A DNA stretch of 64,000 nt from Cupriavidus metallidurans CH34 (lineage in GTDB: Bacteria > Pseudomonadota > Gammaproteobacteria > Burkholderiales > Burkholderiaceae), in contig NC_007974.2 in assembly GCF_000196015.1 (NCBI RefSeq), positions 2,294,001-2,358,000 of the forward strand, read 5' to 3'. The translations under genes were made by a program, and so were the position numbers. The notes under the pieces were generated by a model that made no database searches, had not been told where the DNA came from, and saw nothing but the letters and a program-made list of their open reading frames with translations. Positions 25,890 to 35,054 of the stretch are shown in pieces. Every line of letters starts with the position of its first letter. Position 1 is the stretch's first letter.

Positions 25890-26075
25890 GCCGAGTATAG
25901 GCAAGACCGTTGCGCAGGCGGTGCCATTGTGGACTATAGATCCGTGCATGTGGGCAGCCGCGCGCGGGCGCCATGGCGTGCTCTGGGCCCCGGCTCAACG
26001 CTGCATCGCCGATTGCATCGTCGGTCGTCCATACCGGCCGGGCTCGCCGGCATGGACAATAAGCCAGAGGTTGAA

Positions 26076-26750
26076 CTAACACACGCCGATGTGCCTTTGC
26101 TTAATGGGAAATATTCCAGCGAACGAGAGCGGACGATTGTGTGGGAAGCCGAGTGTGTGCATGACGTCTTCACCCTCGCTGATGGCATCGGCCGGCACGA
26201 CCGCCGTTTGCTCATCAGCAAGCCGGCACATATCGTCCCACGTCTTCTCTGGTTGCTGGCCTTGGTTCTCTGGCGCCAATAGCACGCGACTTGCTTCTGC
26301 CCAATCGTCCTCGCTGAACGGGCACGTCTTCAGGTGGTACCTCCACACTTCGCCGTGTTGGGTACCAAAGATGAACGGCACGATGCCTGAGTGCCGCCAA
26401 TCTAAGACTGCGGATGAGGCCGCCGAATCATCCATGGCAGCGAACACGGAGACTTCAAGTCTCTCAAACTGGAATCTGATGCCTAGTACGCGTCCGTACT
26501 TTCCCTGAATAGCCTCAAACTTCAAGCCAACAATATCTGCGTCCTCGGGAATGCAATGGACGTAAGACGCTGTAATTGGCACTCTGACAATAGCGGTATA
26601 AATGCTGATTCCGGCGGGCGCTTGCACTCCATATTCAGAACCGCGAGGCGCAAAATGGCCAAAGTCGCTTACCAGATATGCGAACTCGGGAAACTCAGTC
26701 GCTGCTACTGCCGGCATCGTCTTTCTCAGGGTGGGCAGGTTCGCGCTCAT
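26076..26750 (-). CDS. Hypothetical protein, member 2 of the local paralogous family
   Basis: This 224-residue protein is of unrecognised family. The core IRFQFERLEVSVFAAMDD, then LDWRHSGIVPFIFGT, aligns with the cores of the genes at 24254 and 27643. The region before it (about 50-100, SIYTAIVRVPITASYVHC) resembles the shared strand-rich part. The C-terminal third is unique and acidic. Its start lies only 6 bases after the stop of the orphan gene at 26757, on the same strand, so the two are probably one operon. No signal peptide or transmembrane segment is apparent. Low confidence in function; moderate in its being a gene. Confidence 0.6.
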   Translation of the reverse strand: MSANLPTLRKTMPAVAATEFPEFAYLVSDFGHFAPRGSEYGVQAPAGISIYTAIVRVPITASYVHCIPEDADIVGLKFEAIQGKYGRVLGIRFQFERLEVSVFAAMDDSAASSAVLDWRHSGIVPFIFGTQHGEVWRYHLKTCPFSEDDWAEASRVLLAPENQGQQPEKTWDDMCRLADEQTAVVPADAISEGEDVMHTLGFPHNRPLSFAGIFPIKQRHIGVC

Positions 26751-26756
26751 TGCTAT

Positions 26757-27329
26757 TCAGGCCTCCACCCAATTCATCTGCACGGCACCGCCTTTTGAGG
26801 CGTGCCCGAAGCAGCAGCTCAGCCACCAGTACGCCAGGTAGAACTCAGGGTCCGCGAACGTCTTAGCGCGTTCTTCCCAGGCTGCGAAGTCCTCGACGAG
26901 CTTTTGGGCGGCCTTTGGCCCGTAAGTTGCCGATGTCCTGGACGGATGGAGAATTTCACGGAAGGGAACCTCTTCGCCCGGTTCGGCGCCTCCGGCGGGG
27001 TGAAAGCCAACCATTTGTGCCAGTACGTCGTGCCAATCTCGACCTTCGCATCCGACGGCGAGCGAGTAATGAATACACCGGTCGTACATAAACTCCGCTC
27101 CGCGCGGGAACTCGGTTGTCAGGCTGTCAATCTGTGAAATGTATATGGAATTACCGATAAATTTTCTTTTTTCCCTGTCCCAGCGGATGTATTCATTGTC
27201 TATGCCATCTTCATATGCCACGCGATTGAGATTGCTGAAGACGCTGTAGATGGGATGGGCGTAGCTCACTGTCGTTAATCCTAATAAATAGAGGGTGTAC
27301 GGGTTCGCTGCGACACGTTGGAGTCGCAT
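26757..27329 (-). CDS. Hypothetical orphan protein
   Basis: About 190 residues from ATG 27329 (MRLQRVAANPY); an in-frame start at 27356 would add nine. No family recognised. The first half (YAHPIYSVFSNLNRVAYEDG) and the C-terminal stretch GPKAAQKLVEDFAAWEERAK followed by FYLAYWWLSCCFGHASKGG look helical. This resembles in shape small immunity-type proteins that end in an acidic helical pair, but I cannot name one. It precedes the paralogue at 26076 by 6 bases and is probably co-transcribed. The upstream end is AT-rich compared with the flanks. Confidence 0.55.
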   Translation of the reverse strand: MRLQRVAANPYTLYLLGLTTVSYAHPIYSVFSNLNRVAYEDGIDNEYIRWDREKRKFIGNSIYISQIDSLTTEFPRGAEFMYDRCIHYSLAVGCEGRDWHDVLAQMVGFHPAGGAEPGEEVPFREILHPSRTSATYGPKAAQKLVEDFAAWEERAKTFADPEFYLAYWWLSCCFGHASKGGAVQMNWVEA

Positions 27330-27422
27330 GCATGAACTTGAATATAGCGATCTCAAACCGCCGTGGCACGCGAAAATTCATGCGCGGCAGAAGGGCCTGA
27401 GGCGTTTTCGGACGGTGAAACC

Positions 27423-27454
27423 GAAAATCTCGTACCTAATAAAATGAGATTTTC
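27423..27454. repeat. AT-rich 9-bp inverted repeat
   Basis: GAAAATCTC at 27423-27431 pairs perfectly with GAGATTTTC at 27446-27454 around a 14-base AT-rich centre. It lies upstream of the orphan gene (start 27329, minus strand) and about 190 bases downstream of the next minus-strand stop. It may be an operator or a site-specific recombination core; it lacks a T-tract and is a poor terminator. Confidence 0.45.
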
Positions 27455-27642
27455 TAGTTACCGAGGATCGCAAAATCTGTGCGATATTCGACCAGTCTCA
27501 CGATCTGCGTGACATGCTCGGCCATGTGTTCCTGTCTGGGCAGCGCCCTTCTGATGCTGACGAGAATTGCTGGGCTCTCAACATGCCCCCGCGCCACCGA
27601 ACAGGCAGGCGGAGGCAATTTGCTGCGGCCTACGCGGCGTAG

Positions 27643-28293
27643 CTATGTACGGATGCAGAGCGGTGATGGCGTAGCGATGCGGAGCGCTATGTCGGCACAG
27701 GACTTCACATACTTCAGTGCTTTGAAATTGTCCGGCCGCGGCAGAGGCGGCACGTGCTCACTCACGAGGGGAAACGCTGCCCCATGGGTTTCGCAGAATG
27801 CGAGGATGCTTGCCCAACGCTCATGGATATCGCTGGGCTCCTGATTACCTCGGCCGTCCCCAAACGACGGTATGCACTCCGGTATCGCCATGATGATGCG
27901 ATATCGCTCTTCCTTCGCCTCTTCGACGCCGAGCACGATGGGAACCACGCCGAATTGCCTCCAGCCGTCAATGAACATCCAGATATCTGGATCATCAGGT
28001 TCGGTGAGCCATACGATGTTCAGTTCGCCAAGCGAGAGCTTCACTGTAAGAATGTGGTGCCCATCGAGGATGTCGCGCTCTATCTGTATGGTTGCCGGCG
28101 CCGAGCAGTCGGGTGGGAGGTCCTGGATGCTCGGAACTGCCAGCGGGCAAGTCAGCGCCATAGCGTACGGCGGCAGTCCTGCCGCGATGGGGTTCGGGTC
28201 GCTCAAGAACCGAAGGAGGAAATCTACTTGGCCGAGGGCAAGAACACCGTCGCCGAAGTTATTAACGCGTTTGAGGTTAAGAGACACGTGCAC
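27643..28293 (-). CDS. Hypothetical protein, member 3 of the local paralogous family
   Basis: This 216-residue protein starts at GTG 28293; a second GTG at 28287 is equally possible. The core VKLSLGELNIVWLTEPDD, then FIDGWRQFGVVPIVLG, is shared with the genes at 24254 and 26076, and an ALTCPL segment near residue 47 matches LTCAI of member 1. The C-terminal part, about 150-216, is unique and includes a CADIA end. No targeting signal. Three divergent members separated by unrelated orphans on one strand suggest serial acquisition or diversification of one fold. Confidence 0.6.
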   Translation of the reverse strand: MHVSLNLKRVNNFGDGVLALGQVDFLLRFLSDPNPIAAGLPPYAMALTCPLAVPSIQDLPPDCSAPATIQIERDILDGHHILTVKLSLGELNIVWLTEPDDPDIWMFIDGWRQFGVVPIVLGVEEAKEERYRIIMAIPECIPSFGDGRGNQEPSDIHERWASILAFCETHGAAFPLVSEHVPPLPRPDNFKALKYVKSCADIALRIATPSPLCIRT

Positions 28294-29101
28294 TATTCAC
28301 TGTGAGTTGCGAGGCCGGCCGACTTGCCGCTCGCCCAGGACAGGTGCCTGTAAATGAGTGTAGGTGCGCGTGTCGATGATGATTGACAGCGATCGCAGCC
28401 CACGTACGCTCTCGAAGCGTTGCTATCGAGAATTTTCCTTGGCAGCAACGTCGATTTTCTGACGTGTGCAGGTCCAAACTTCTTCACAACCCGCGAGCGT
28501 TAGCAATGACTCACTTCGGGAAATATTTCGAGAAGGATCATTGCGTCGACGGCGACCCGCCGAGGCGCAGTCAGGGCAAAGTACGAATCGATCCGCCTGA
28601 AAGCAGCGTCGTGAAAGGCTGAAGTTCACGGTCCGCGGGAAGGCAGTGGTGACGGGCATGACTGAGTCGACACGTGCACCCTGGAGCGCCGCGAGCCGAG
28701 TCTGGGAGGAGCAGGGTCGGGCTAACTAGGCGCTGCGCTGAGGCGGCACTTGGGAGGGTCTGCCCAATGCGCCATAGACTCAACTCTGCAGTCGGCTCTG
28801 CGACCGGAGCAGCGCCCGGCGGCCCCGACCGAGGAAGGCTAGCCTGGAACTACACTTGATATGGAGACTTGGAATGCGCGGCTGCCCAACAGGGCGAAAA
28901 CCTGCGTTGGCTCGTTCTCGGCGCATGACTACAGGTCGACCAACTGAAGCCATGAGACGCCATCGCCTAGAGGGTCTCCTTCCCCGCTTGGCGAGGCTGC
29001 AACTCGGAAAAGGGTGCGAGATATGAGAGCAGATTCGTGCAACGCGGCCTTGCGGGCGAGCCCCCGAAAGCGCCAGCTAGCTATCTGCGTGAATACATTT
29101 C
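28294..29101. other. Long gap with no supported gene
   Basis: About 800 bases between the third paralogue and the 19-bp repeats ahead of the ArsR-type gene. Open frames on both strands are under 80 codons, overlap one another and have no motif. GC content returns toward the core value here, so the accessory region may end within it. No tRNA, attachment repeat or transposase was found by eye. Confidence 0.4.
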
Positions 29102-29158
29102 GCAAGCACTTTAATGTTTTGCAAGCGCTTTAATGTTTTGCAAGATCTTTAATGTGCA
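29102..29158. repeat. Three 19-bp tandem repeats upstream of ArsR-type gene (operator candidate)
   Basis: Units start at 29102, 29121 and 29140: GCAAGCACTTTAATGTTTT, GCAAGCGCTTTAATGTTTT and a third that keeps GCAAGATCTTTAATG then diverges. Each holds an AAG-NN-CTT dyad followed by TAATG. The array ends about 60 bases before the ATG at 29221, and a TATACT -10-like hexamer lies at 29186-29191. This is a plausible multi-site operator for the regulator downstream. Confidence 0.65.
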
Positions 29159-29220
29159 AGGTCACAGGCCCTCCCCCGACTCCCCTATACTGCATCCGTC
29201 CCTTCACGGAAGCATGAACT

Positions 29221-29928
29221 ATGGAATTCGCTCCTGGCATCAGCCAGCTTGCGGGGTTGCTGGCCGACCCGGGCCGCGCCGCGATGCTGTGGGCGCTGAT
29301 GGACGGCAGCGCCCGGCCCGCCGGCGAACTGGCGTTGATCGCCGGATTGTCCGCGTCGTCGACCAGTGGACACCTGACCCGCCTCTCCGAAGGCGGCTTG
29401 CTGGTGGTGGAAACTCGCGGGCGCAATCGCTACTATCGGCTTGCCACGCCGGAAATTGGCGTGGCTATCGAGGCGCTGGCCACCGCGTCACTGGCCAGCC
29501 AGCCGCCGCGCATGCGTGCCGTGCCTGTTTCGCGCACCACGCCGCCTGCGCTGAAGCAGGCACGAACTTGCTACGACCACCTGGCCGGGGAACTTGCTGT
29601 GGGGCTTTTCGAACGAATGTCGCAGGCGGGCTGGATCGCCGTGGACGGCACGCGGGTCGACTTGACCGGAGATGGCACGCAGGCCATGGGGCAGTTGGGC
29701 ATCGACGTGGATGCGGCGCGGCGCAAGCGGCGGCAGTTCGCCTGCACATGCCCCGACTGGAGCGAGCGCAAGCCGCATCTGGGCGGGGCGCTCGGGGCCG
29801 CGCTGCTGCAGGCGATGCTGGCGCACGGCTGGATAGAACCTACAAGCACGTCGCGCGCGTTGCGCGTGACACCACGTGGGCAAAATGAAATCGGAAAGGT
29901 AGCGGCAGGAGAGAACAGATGGCGATAG
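29221..29928 (+). CDS. ArsR family transcriptional regulator
   Basis: This 235-residue protein has a winged HTH at about 5-85 (LADPGRAAMLWALMDGSARP, ELALIAGLSASSTSGHLTRL, then the wing ETRGRNRYYRLA). The C-terminal domain of about 140 residues includes CTCPDWSERKPHLGG and a second helical unit ending in RVTPRGQNEI. The cysteines of CTC could bind metal or sense oxidation, but no classical ArsR metal box is obvious. It is longer than the basic ArsR type. It sits behind three 19-bp repeats and overlaps the next gene by 10 bases, so both are probably one transcript, autoregulated through the repeats. Confidence 0.8.
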   Translation: MEFAPGISQLAGLLADPGRAAMLWALMDGSARPAGELALIAGLSASSTSGHLTRLSEGGLLVVETRGRNRYYRLATPEIGVAIEALATASLASQPPRMRAVPVSRTTPPALKQARTCYDHLAGELAVGLFERMSQAGWIAVDGTRVDLTGDGTQAMGQLGIDVDAARRKRRQFACTCPDWSERKPHLGGALGAALLQAMLAHGWIEPTSTSRALRVTPRGQNEIGKVAAGENRWR

Positions 29929-30425
29929 AACTGGAAGACGATGCGCAGGACGCCGTAAGCCGGCTGTTCGCGCTGATCAACCTGGGTGACACGCAACAGA
30001 CCACACGGCAGCTCACGCTCCTCGAGGAAGCCCTGGAAGACGCCGAGGAAGACGACGTCGACTCGGAGGCATTGCTCTCTCAGATCAAGGAGATCATCGA
30101 CTGGGAATCAGGCTTCTATGTCGACTGGAAGGACGTGGAGTCCTTCATCGGCTGCCTGAACCAGTTATGCGAGCGTATCGATCTAGAGATCGATTGGGGC
30201 ACCGACGATACCGAGGATGAGGATTTCCTCGAAGGCACCAGCGTGCCCGAACTCATGGAGCTGGCGGCCGATCAGCTCCGCGTGGCGGGCTACACGCTCT
30301 GGAACTGGGATACGGGCGGCGACGCCTATGCCGGCTGGATCACGCGCAGTGAGGACGACGACGAAATGCTGGAAATCGCCGACACGCTGGGCTTCGACGC
30401 CCGCAGCGGCGACCAGCCTTTCTGA
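29919..30425 (+). CDS. Conserved hypothetical acidic protein
   Basis: This 168-residue, very acidic protein starts at ATG 29919 inside the end of the ArsR-type gene, with GGAG upstream. Residues about 30-110 are helical and rich in E and D (EEALEDAEEDDVDSEALLSQ). The C-terminal part (LRVAGYTLWNWDTGGDAYAG then WITRSEDDDEMLEIADTLGF) resembles DUF6630-type cytoplasmic proteins. No catalytic motif or membrane segment is visible. Overlap with the regulator suggests a coupled function. Confidence 0.65.
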   Translation: MAIELEDDAQDAVSRLFALINLGDTQQTTRQLTLLEEALEDAEEDDVDSEALLSQIKEIIDWESGFYVDWKDVESFIGCLNQLCERIDLEIDWGTDDTEDEDFLEGTSVPELMELAADQLRVAGYTLWNWDTGGDAYAGWITRSEDDDEMLEIADTLGFDARSGDQPF

Positions 30426-30428
30426 CGC

Positions 30429-31427
30429 TCAGTCGAGGGTGATGACGGTGGGCTCGCCATCGTCATCGTTCTGATCTTCCGCGCTCTCCTCAATGCGCGT
30501 TGCGGCCGTCACGCGCGCTCCGGGCCGACGCGTTTCTGGCACACCGAGCGTTTCCTCGAGCGCATCCAGAAATGCGCGCACGCTGGCCGGCATCAGCTTG
30601 CGGGCGGGCATCAGCACATAGACCTTCAGCGGGGACGATGCGTAGCCAGGCAGCACGCGCACCAGCTTGCCCTCCACAAGTGCCTCGCGTACAAATCGCG
30701 GCGACAGGCGTGTCACGCCCAGGCCATCCACCGCGGCATTGAACCGCACTTCCGCGTTGTGCGTGCAGATGCGGGGTTCCACATCCATGGCGAAGGTTTC
30801 CACCCCATCGCGCAGGAATTCCCAACGCGTATCGTCAAGATTGCCGACCGTGGGCCAGCCTTGCAAATCCTGCGGCGTGCGCGGCAGTCCGCGCTCGCGA
30901 ATCAGGGACGGCGCGGCATAGAACGCGCGTTCGATCAGCACCACCCGCTTGCTGGCAAACGAGCTATCGCTCAACCCCGTGTCTGTCATGACGAAGGCCA
31001 GGTCGTAGCCGTGGCGGATCAGGTCGGGCTGGTCCCAGCTCACATCGAGTTGCACGCGCAGCGAGGGATGCAGCTTGAGCAGCCGGTTCACCGTCGGCGA
31101 AAGGTGCTGCGAACCGACTTCATAGGGTGTGGCGATGCGGATCGTGCCGCTGACTTCTTCGCTGACGGACGCCGCTTCGGCGCTGATCTCGCGCAGTTCG
31201 CCGAACAGTGGCGCCACGCGATCATACAGTTGCTGGCCGCGCTGGGTGACGCGCACCCGACGCGTGGTCCGCTCGAACAATCGCACGCCGAGTTGCCCTT
31301 CCAGCCGCGCCACCGCGGCGCTCGCCGATGACTTCGGGACTTCGGCCAGTTCGGCCCCCTGTGTGAAGCCGCCCCCTTCCACCACGCGGCAGAAGATTTC
31401 CCAGTCCTTCCAGTCGATCGATTTCAT
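30429..31427 (-). CDS. LysR family transcriptional regulator
   Basis: This 332-residue regulator has an N-terminal winged HTH at about 5-65 (DWEIFCRVVEGGGFTQGAEL, then SSASAAVARLEGQLGVRLFE and RRVRVTQRGQ) and a periplasmic-binding-like effector domain. The C-terminus carries an acidic tail after residue 300 that is unusual for the family (EESAEDQNDDDGEP). It converges on the acidic protein gene, with only 3 bases between stops. Target unknown; the DyP peroxidase gene lies upstream on the same strand, 353 bases away. Confidence 0.9.
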   Translation of the reverse strand: MKSIDWKDWEIFCRVVEGGGFTQGAELAEVPKSSASAAVARLEGQLGVRLFERTTRRVRVTQRGQQLYDRVAPLFGELREISAEAASVSEEVSGTIRIATPYEVGSQHLSPTVNRLLKLHPSLRVQLDVSWDQPDLIRHGYDLAFVMTDTGLSDSSFASKRVVLIERAFYAAPSLIRERGLPRTPQDLQGWPTVGNLDDTRWEFLRDGVETFAMDVEPRICTHNAEVRFNAAVDGLGVTRLSPRFVREALVEGKLVRVLPGYASSPLKVYVLMPARKLMPASVRAFLDALEETLGVPETRRPGARVTAATRIEESAEDQNDDDGEPTVITLD

Positions 31428-31780
31428 TGCGCACCTTGTTCACGCGAACACCGGGGAAAACCCTTACCCGATGGGGCGCGATTGTCCCACACCGCGAACA
31501 ATGATGGAGTCCATGCTCATAGTGTGGGTATTACGGGAGTATGACAGGGTCAGCTTTCTTGGTGCGAATCGGATCCGGTGGCGTCTGAAGTGGCCTTGGC
31601 GCGCTGCGGCAGTTCCAGCGCCTGCTCGCTGAACACGTCAGTCGATTCAACGATTGGCGCTCGGCCTCGACGGACATGCCGAGGCCATCATCATCGTCGC
31701 GGCCCGCGCCGGGCTCCATGCCATCGAAGAAGCAGGACAGGCCACTTCCCAGCCCGCAACCCCGCTTCGAGGCCAGTGGT
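31428..31780. other. Intergenic stretch, nothing recognised
   Basis: About 350 bases between the DyP peroxidase stop and the LysR start, both on the minus strand. Open frames here are short continuations of antisense frames. It should contain the LysR promoter; no terminator hairpin with a T-tract was seen. Confidence 0.35.
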
Positions 31781-32728
31781 CTATGGGTTGCGTTCCGCGA
31801 GCGCTTCGAGCAGCGCTTGAGACGGCACGAAGAACAGGCTTCCGGTGACTGCCTTGCTGTAGTCGAGCAGCCTGTCGTAATTGCCCGGTGGACGCCCGAC
31901 GAACATGTTCTCGAGCATCTGCTCGATCGGCGCGGGCGAGCGCGCGTAGCCGATGAAATAGGTGCCAAACTCGCCCTTGCCGGGTGAGCCGAACGGCATG
32001 TTGTCACGCAGGATCTTCACTTCCTTGCCGTCCTCTTCCAGCGTCGTCAGCGAGCTGTGCGAGCACGTCGGCTTGATCGACTCATCGAGTTCGATGTCGG
32101 ACAACTTGGTCCGCCCGATGATGCGCTCCTGCGCCTCGACGGAAAGCTCGTTCCAGCCGGTCATGTCATGCAGGTACTTCTGCACGATCACGTAGCTGCC
32201 GCCTGCGAACGATAGGTCCTCGTCACCGATGATCGTGAAATCCACAGCTTCGCGATCCACCGGATTCTCAGTGCCGTCGACAAAGCCCACCATGCTGCGC
32301 ATGTCGAAGTAGCGGAAGCCATGCACTTCGTCGACCACGGTCACCGCCGCGCCGAGCCGGCCGATCAACTGGGTCGCGAGTTCGAAGCACAGATCCATAT
32401 GTTCCGCGCGGATATGCAGCAGCAGATCGCCCCGCGTGGCCACGGCGCGTCGATCGCCGGCGCCGAACTCGCGGAATGCATGTAGCGATGCGGGATGCGG
32501 GCCCCCGAACAGCGTATCCCAGGCGTCGGTGCCAAAGCCGCAGACACATGACAGATTGCCGCCCGGCACACGTTTGCCGACGGACCGCACGAGCGCTGCG
32601 ACATCCGCGCACCAGGCACGCACGGTCGCGGCGTGCTCGGCACCGGGCGTCAGCGTCGCGACGATGAAGATCGCGCTGCGGGTAATGGGTTGATAGACGG
32701 CCTGGGGTTCGATCGGGTCGTTTGGCAT
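31781..32728 (-). CDS. Dye-decolorizing (DyP-type) heme peroxidase
   Basis: This 315-residue peroxidase has the distal GxxDG motif in GFVDGTENP (near residue 150), the proximal heme histidine in TCSHSSLT (about 224) and the catalytic arginine in ILRDNMPFG. No Tat signal is present, so it is cytoplasmic, like the YfeX/class P group; such enzymes oxidise porphyrinogens and other reductants with H2O2. The C-terminal RPPGNYDRLLDYS segment is family-typical. It is a single gene between two LysR genes on the same strand. No encapsulin gene is adjacent. Confidence 0.92.
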   Translation of the reverse strand: MPNDPIEPQAVYQPITRSAIFIVATLTPGAEHAATVRAWCADVAALVRSVGKRVPGGNLSCVCGFGTDAWDTLFGGPHPASLHAFREFGAGDRRAVATRGDLLLHIRAEHMDLCFELATQLIGRLGAAVTVVDEVHGFRYFDMRSMVGFVDGTENPVDREAVDFTIIGDEDLSFAGGSYVIVQKYLHDMTGWNELSVEAQERIIGRTKLSDIELDESIKPTCSHSSLTTLEEDGKEVKILRDNMPFGSPGKGEFGTYFIGYARSPAPIEQMLENMFVGRPPGNYDRLLDYSKAVTGSLFFVPSQALLEALAERNP

Positions 32729-32938
32729 GGGGGAGTGAGTATGGTTATAGCTTCAGACGCTGACTGCGCGAGACAGTCTTCAAGACTAGAACACGTGCCC
32801 TAGTTGTGAAAGCCACACCTTGGCATGGGTTTCCGGGACCACGACCATGTTCCGCACCCCATCGTATACGGCACTCAAGCCTTGGCGCAACGCGAAGTCA
32901 CAACGCAAAGTCACAAGGTCGTTCCCTCGAGGCTCCCT

Positions 32939-33844
32939 CTATGTCGCAACGCCCACGAACTCGCCCGCTGCTTCCAGCAACCATTCGCGCAGGTGCCCCA
33001 TCGCATCGCTCATTGGCTGCGTGTCGGGCACCACGAGGTAGTACGCACTCGTCGCGCGCAGTGATCGCGCCACGGGTGTCACCAGCAGCCCGCGCGTCAG
33101 GTACTCATCCACCAGGAAACGCGGCACCAACCCGACGCCAAGCCCCGCGCGGGCCGCGCTGATGACCATGCTGTGGTGGTCATAGCGCGCGCCGCGCAGC
33201 GCATTGACATCGTCAATGCCGGCGGCCTCCATCCATTGCTTCCAGCCGAAGCTGCGCGTGACCAGGTGCAGTAGCGGCGATCGCGCGATGTCGTTGACGC
33301 TGACCCGCTTCTTGCCGCCGAAAAAGTCCGGATGGCAGACGGCGACCGACTCCTCGCCGAACATCCGGTCCACCCGCGCGCCCGGATAGACCGCCTCGCC
33401 GAAGTGGATCGCCGCGTCGTACGGCGTGCCCTCGAACAGGAACACATCCGACTGCGCGCGGATGTTGACGATGACCTGCGGGTGGCGGGCATAGAAACCC
33501 GGCAGCCGTGGAATCAGCCACTCGACGGCCAGTGTTGGCACGCACGCCAGTTCCACCGTGCCACCCACACCTTCGTGCGCCATGATGTCCAGCGTGTCGC
33601 GCTGCAGCTTGCGCAGCATCTCGCGCACCTGGCGGCTGTAGAGCACCCCCGCCGCCGTCAGCGTGATGCGCTGGTTGGCCCGGTGAAAAAGCTGCACGCC
33701 AAGCAGGCTTTCCAGCGAGGCGATCTGGCGCGATACCGCGCTCTCCGTGATGTACAGATCCGCCGCCGCGCGCCGCAGATTCAGATGCAGCGCCGCCGCG
33801 TCGAAGGCACGCAGGTTGGACAGGCTCGGAAGACGTTGGCGCAT
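32939..33844 (-). CDS. LysR family transcriptional regulator, GcvA-like
   Basis: This 301-residue regulator opens with LPSLSNLRAFDAAALHLN and the HTH AAADLYITESAVSRQIASLE, followed by LFHRANQRITLTAAG; this wording is typical of the GcvA branch. The C-terminal effector domain includes GTVELACVPTLAVEWLIPRL. It is divergent from the Bug / DUF1338 / aminotransferase run starting at 34005, with a 160-base shared promoter region, so it is the likely activator of those genes, with an amino-acid-derived effector. Confidence 0.9.
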   Translation of the reverse strand: MRQRLPSLSNLRAFDAAALHLNLRRAAADLYITESAVSRQIASLESLLGVQLFHRANQRITLTAAGVLYSRQVREMLRKLQRDTLDIMAHEGVGGTVELACVPTLAVEWLIPRLPGFYARHPQVIVNIRAQSDVFLFEGTPYDAAIHFGEAVYPGARVDRMFGEESVAVCHPDFFGGKKRVSVNDIARSPLLHLVTRSFGWKQWMEAAGIDDVNALRGARYDHHSMVISAARAGLGVGLVPRFLVDEYLTRGLLVTPVARSLRATSAYYLVVPDTQPMSDAMGHLREWLLEAAGEFVGVAT

Positions 33845-34004
33845 GGGGTGGGGGAGGGACTTGTTGACTAAAAGTCATCATCCTATACCGAAATTTCGCT
33901 TGAAACCGCCAGCTTGATGAGGAACGATTCGAACTCGCACCGCCGCGCCCCCTCTTAACGCGGCACCCCAGAACGAACAAAGACAAGCAGGACAGGGAGA
34001 CAAC

Positions 34005-34997
34005 ATGAAGCGTTTGATCAGCGCCCTCGCAGCTGCCGGCCTCGCATTCGGCGCGGCTGTTCCCGGCATCGCCGCCGCCCAGGAATTCCCGGCCAAACCC
34101 GTACGCATCATCGTGCCGTATCCACCGGGCGGCACCACCGACATGGTGGCGCGCCTGATCGGCGACCAGCTCGCGATCCAGTGGAAGCAAACCGTCCTCG
34201 TCGACAACCGCCCCGGCGCAGGCGGCATCGTCGGCACCGGCACGGCGGCCAAGTCCCCGGCCGACGGCTACACGCTGCTGATGGGCTCGGTGGGCGAGTT
34301 CGGCATCAATCCGACGCTGTACAAGAAGCTGCCCTACGACGCCGCCGCCGACTTCGTGCCGGTGACGATGGTCGCCAAGGTGCCGAACGTGGTCGTGGTG
34401 TCGCCGGCCTTCGCCGAGCGTGCCCATGTGCAGACGCTGGGCGAACTGATCGCCTATCTGAAGGCGCATCCCAAGCACGTGAACATGGCATCGGCCGGCA
34501 ATGGCACCTCCACGCACCTCGCGGGCGAACTGTTCCAGCGCATGACTGGCACGGAGATGAGCCACGTCGCCTACAAGGGCAGCAGCCCGGCTATCGCCGA
34601 CCTGATGGGCGGCAGCGTCGATGTGATGTTCGACAACCTGCCGGCATCGCTGCCGTTCATCCGTTCCGGCAAGCTCAAGGCACTGGCAGTGACCACGCCG
34701 GCACGCTCGTCTGCGCTGCCCAACGTGCCGACCGTCGCCGCCGCCGGTCCGGTGCCAGGCTTCGACGCCAGCCCGTGGTTCGGCCTGCTCGCGCCGCGTG
34801 GTACCCCTGCAGCCGTTGCGCAGAAGATTAGCCAGGACCTGACGCGCGTGCTCGGCGAGCCCGCCGTGCAGGCCAAGATGCGCGAACTCGGCGCCGAACC
34901 GGCACCGAGCACGCCCGACGCCTTCGCCGAGGTTCTGAAGAAGGATCGCCAGAAATGGGGCGACATCGTCCGACTGTCCGGCGCCTCGGTGGACTGA
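34005..34997 (+). CDS. Bug family periplasmic solute-binding protein
   Basis: This 330-residue protein has a Sec signal of about 26 residues (MKRLISALAAAGLAFGAAVP, cleaved near AAAQE) and the family blocks KPVRIIVPYPPGGTTDMVAR, DNRPGAGGIVGTGTAAKSPADG and SAGNGTSTHLAGELFQ. GGGAGA precedes the ATG. It is the first gene of a run with a DUF1338 enzyme and an aminotransferase, so a dicarboxylic amino or keto acid such as 2-aminoadipate or 2-oxoadipate is a possible ligand. No tripartite transporter membrane genes are linked. Confidence 0.92.
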   Translation: MKRLISALAAAGLAFGAAVPGIAAAQEFPAKPVRIIVPYPPGGTTDMVARLIGDQLAIQWKQTVLVDNRPGAGGIVGTGTAAKSPADGYTLLMGSVGEFGINPTLYKKLPYDAAADFVPVTMVAKVPNVVVVSPAFAERAHVQTLGELIAYLKAHPKHVNMASAGNGTSTHLAGELFQRMTGTEMSHVAYKGSSPAIADLMGGSVDVMFDNLPASLPFIRSGKLKALAVTTPARSSALPNVPTVAAAGPVPGFDASPWFGLLAPRGTPAAVAQKISQDLTRVLGEPAVQAKMRELGAEPAPSTPDAFAEVLKKDRQKWGDIVRLSGASVD

Positions 34998-35054
34998 AAA
35001 CCACCCACATTATTCCAACTGCTTCTCCGCGCGTCCCCCGCGCGGCACCTCATC

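Noticed and set aside
26757..28293. Restriction-modification or toxin-antitoxin assignment for the orphan genes
   Set aside because: No methyltransferase, RelE/VapC-type or other recognisable motif; only a vague resemblance to immunity proteins, so left as unknown.
33213..34565. 450-codon minus-strand frame spanning a LysR gene and the second Bug gene
   Set aside because: It overlaps two well-supported genes, in a different frame and partly antisense, and has no protein-like composition.
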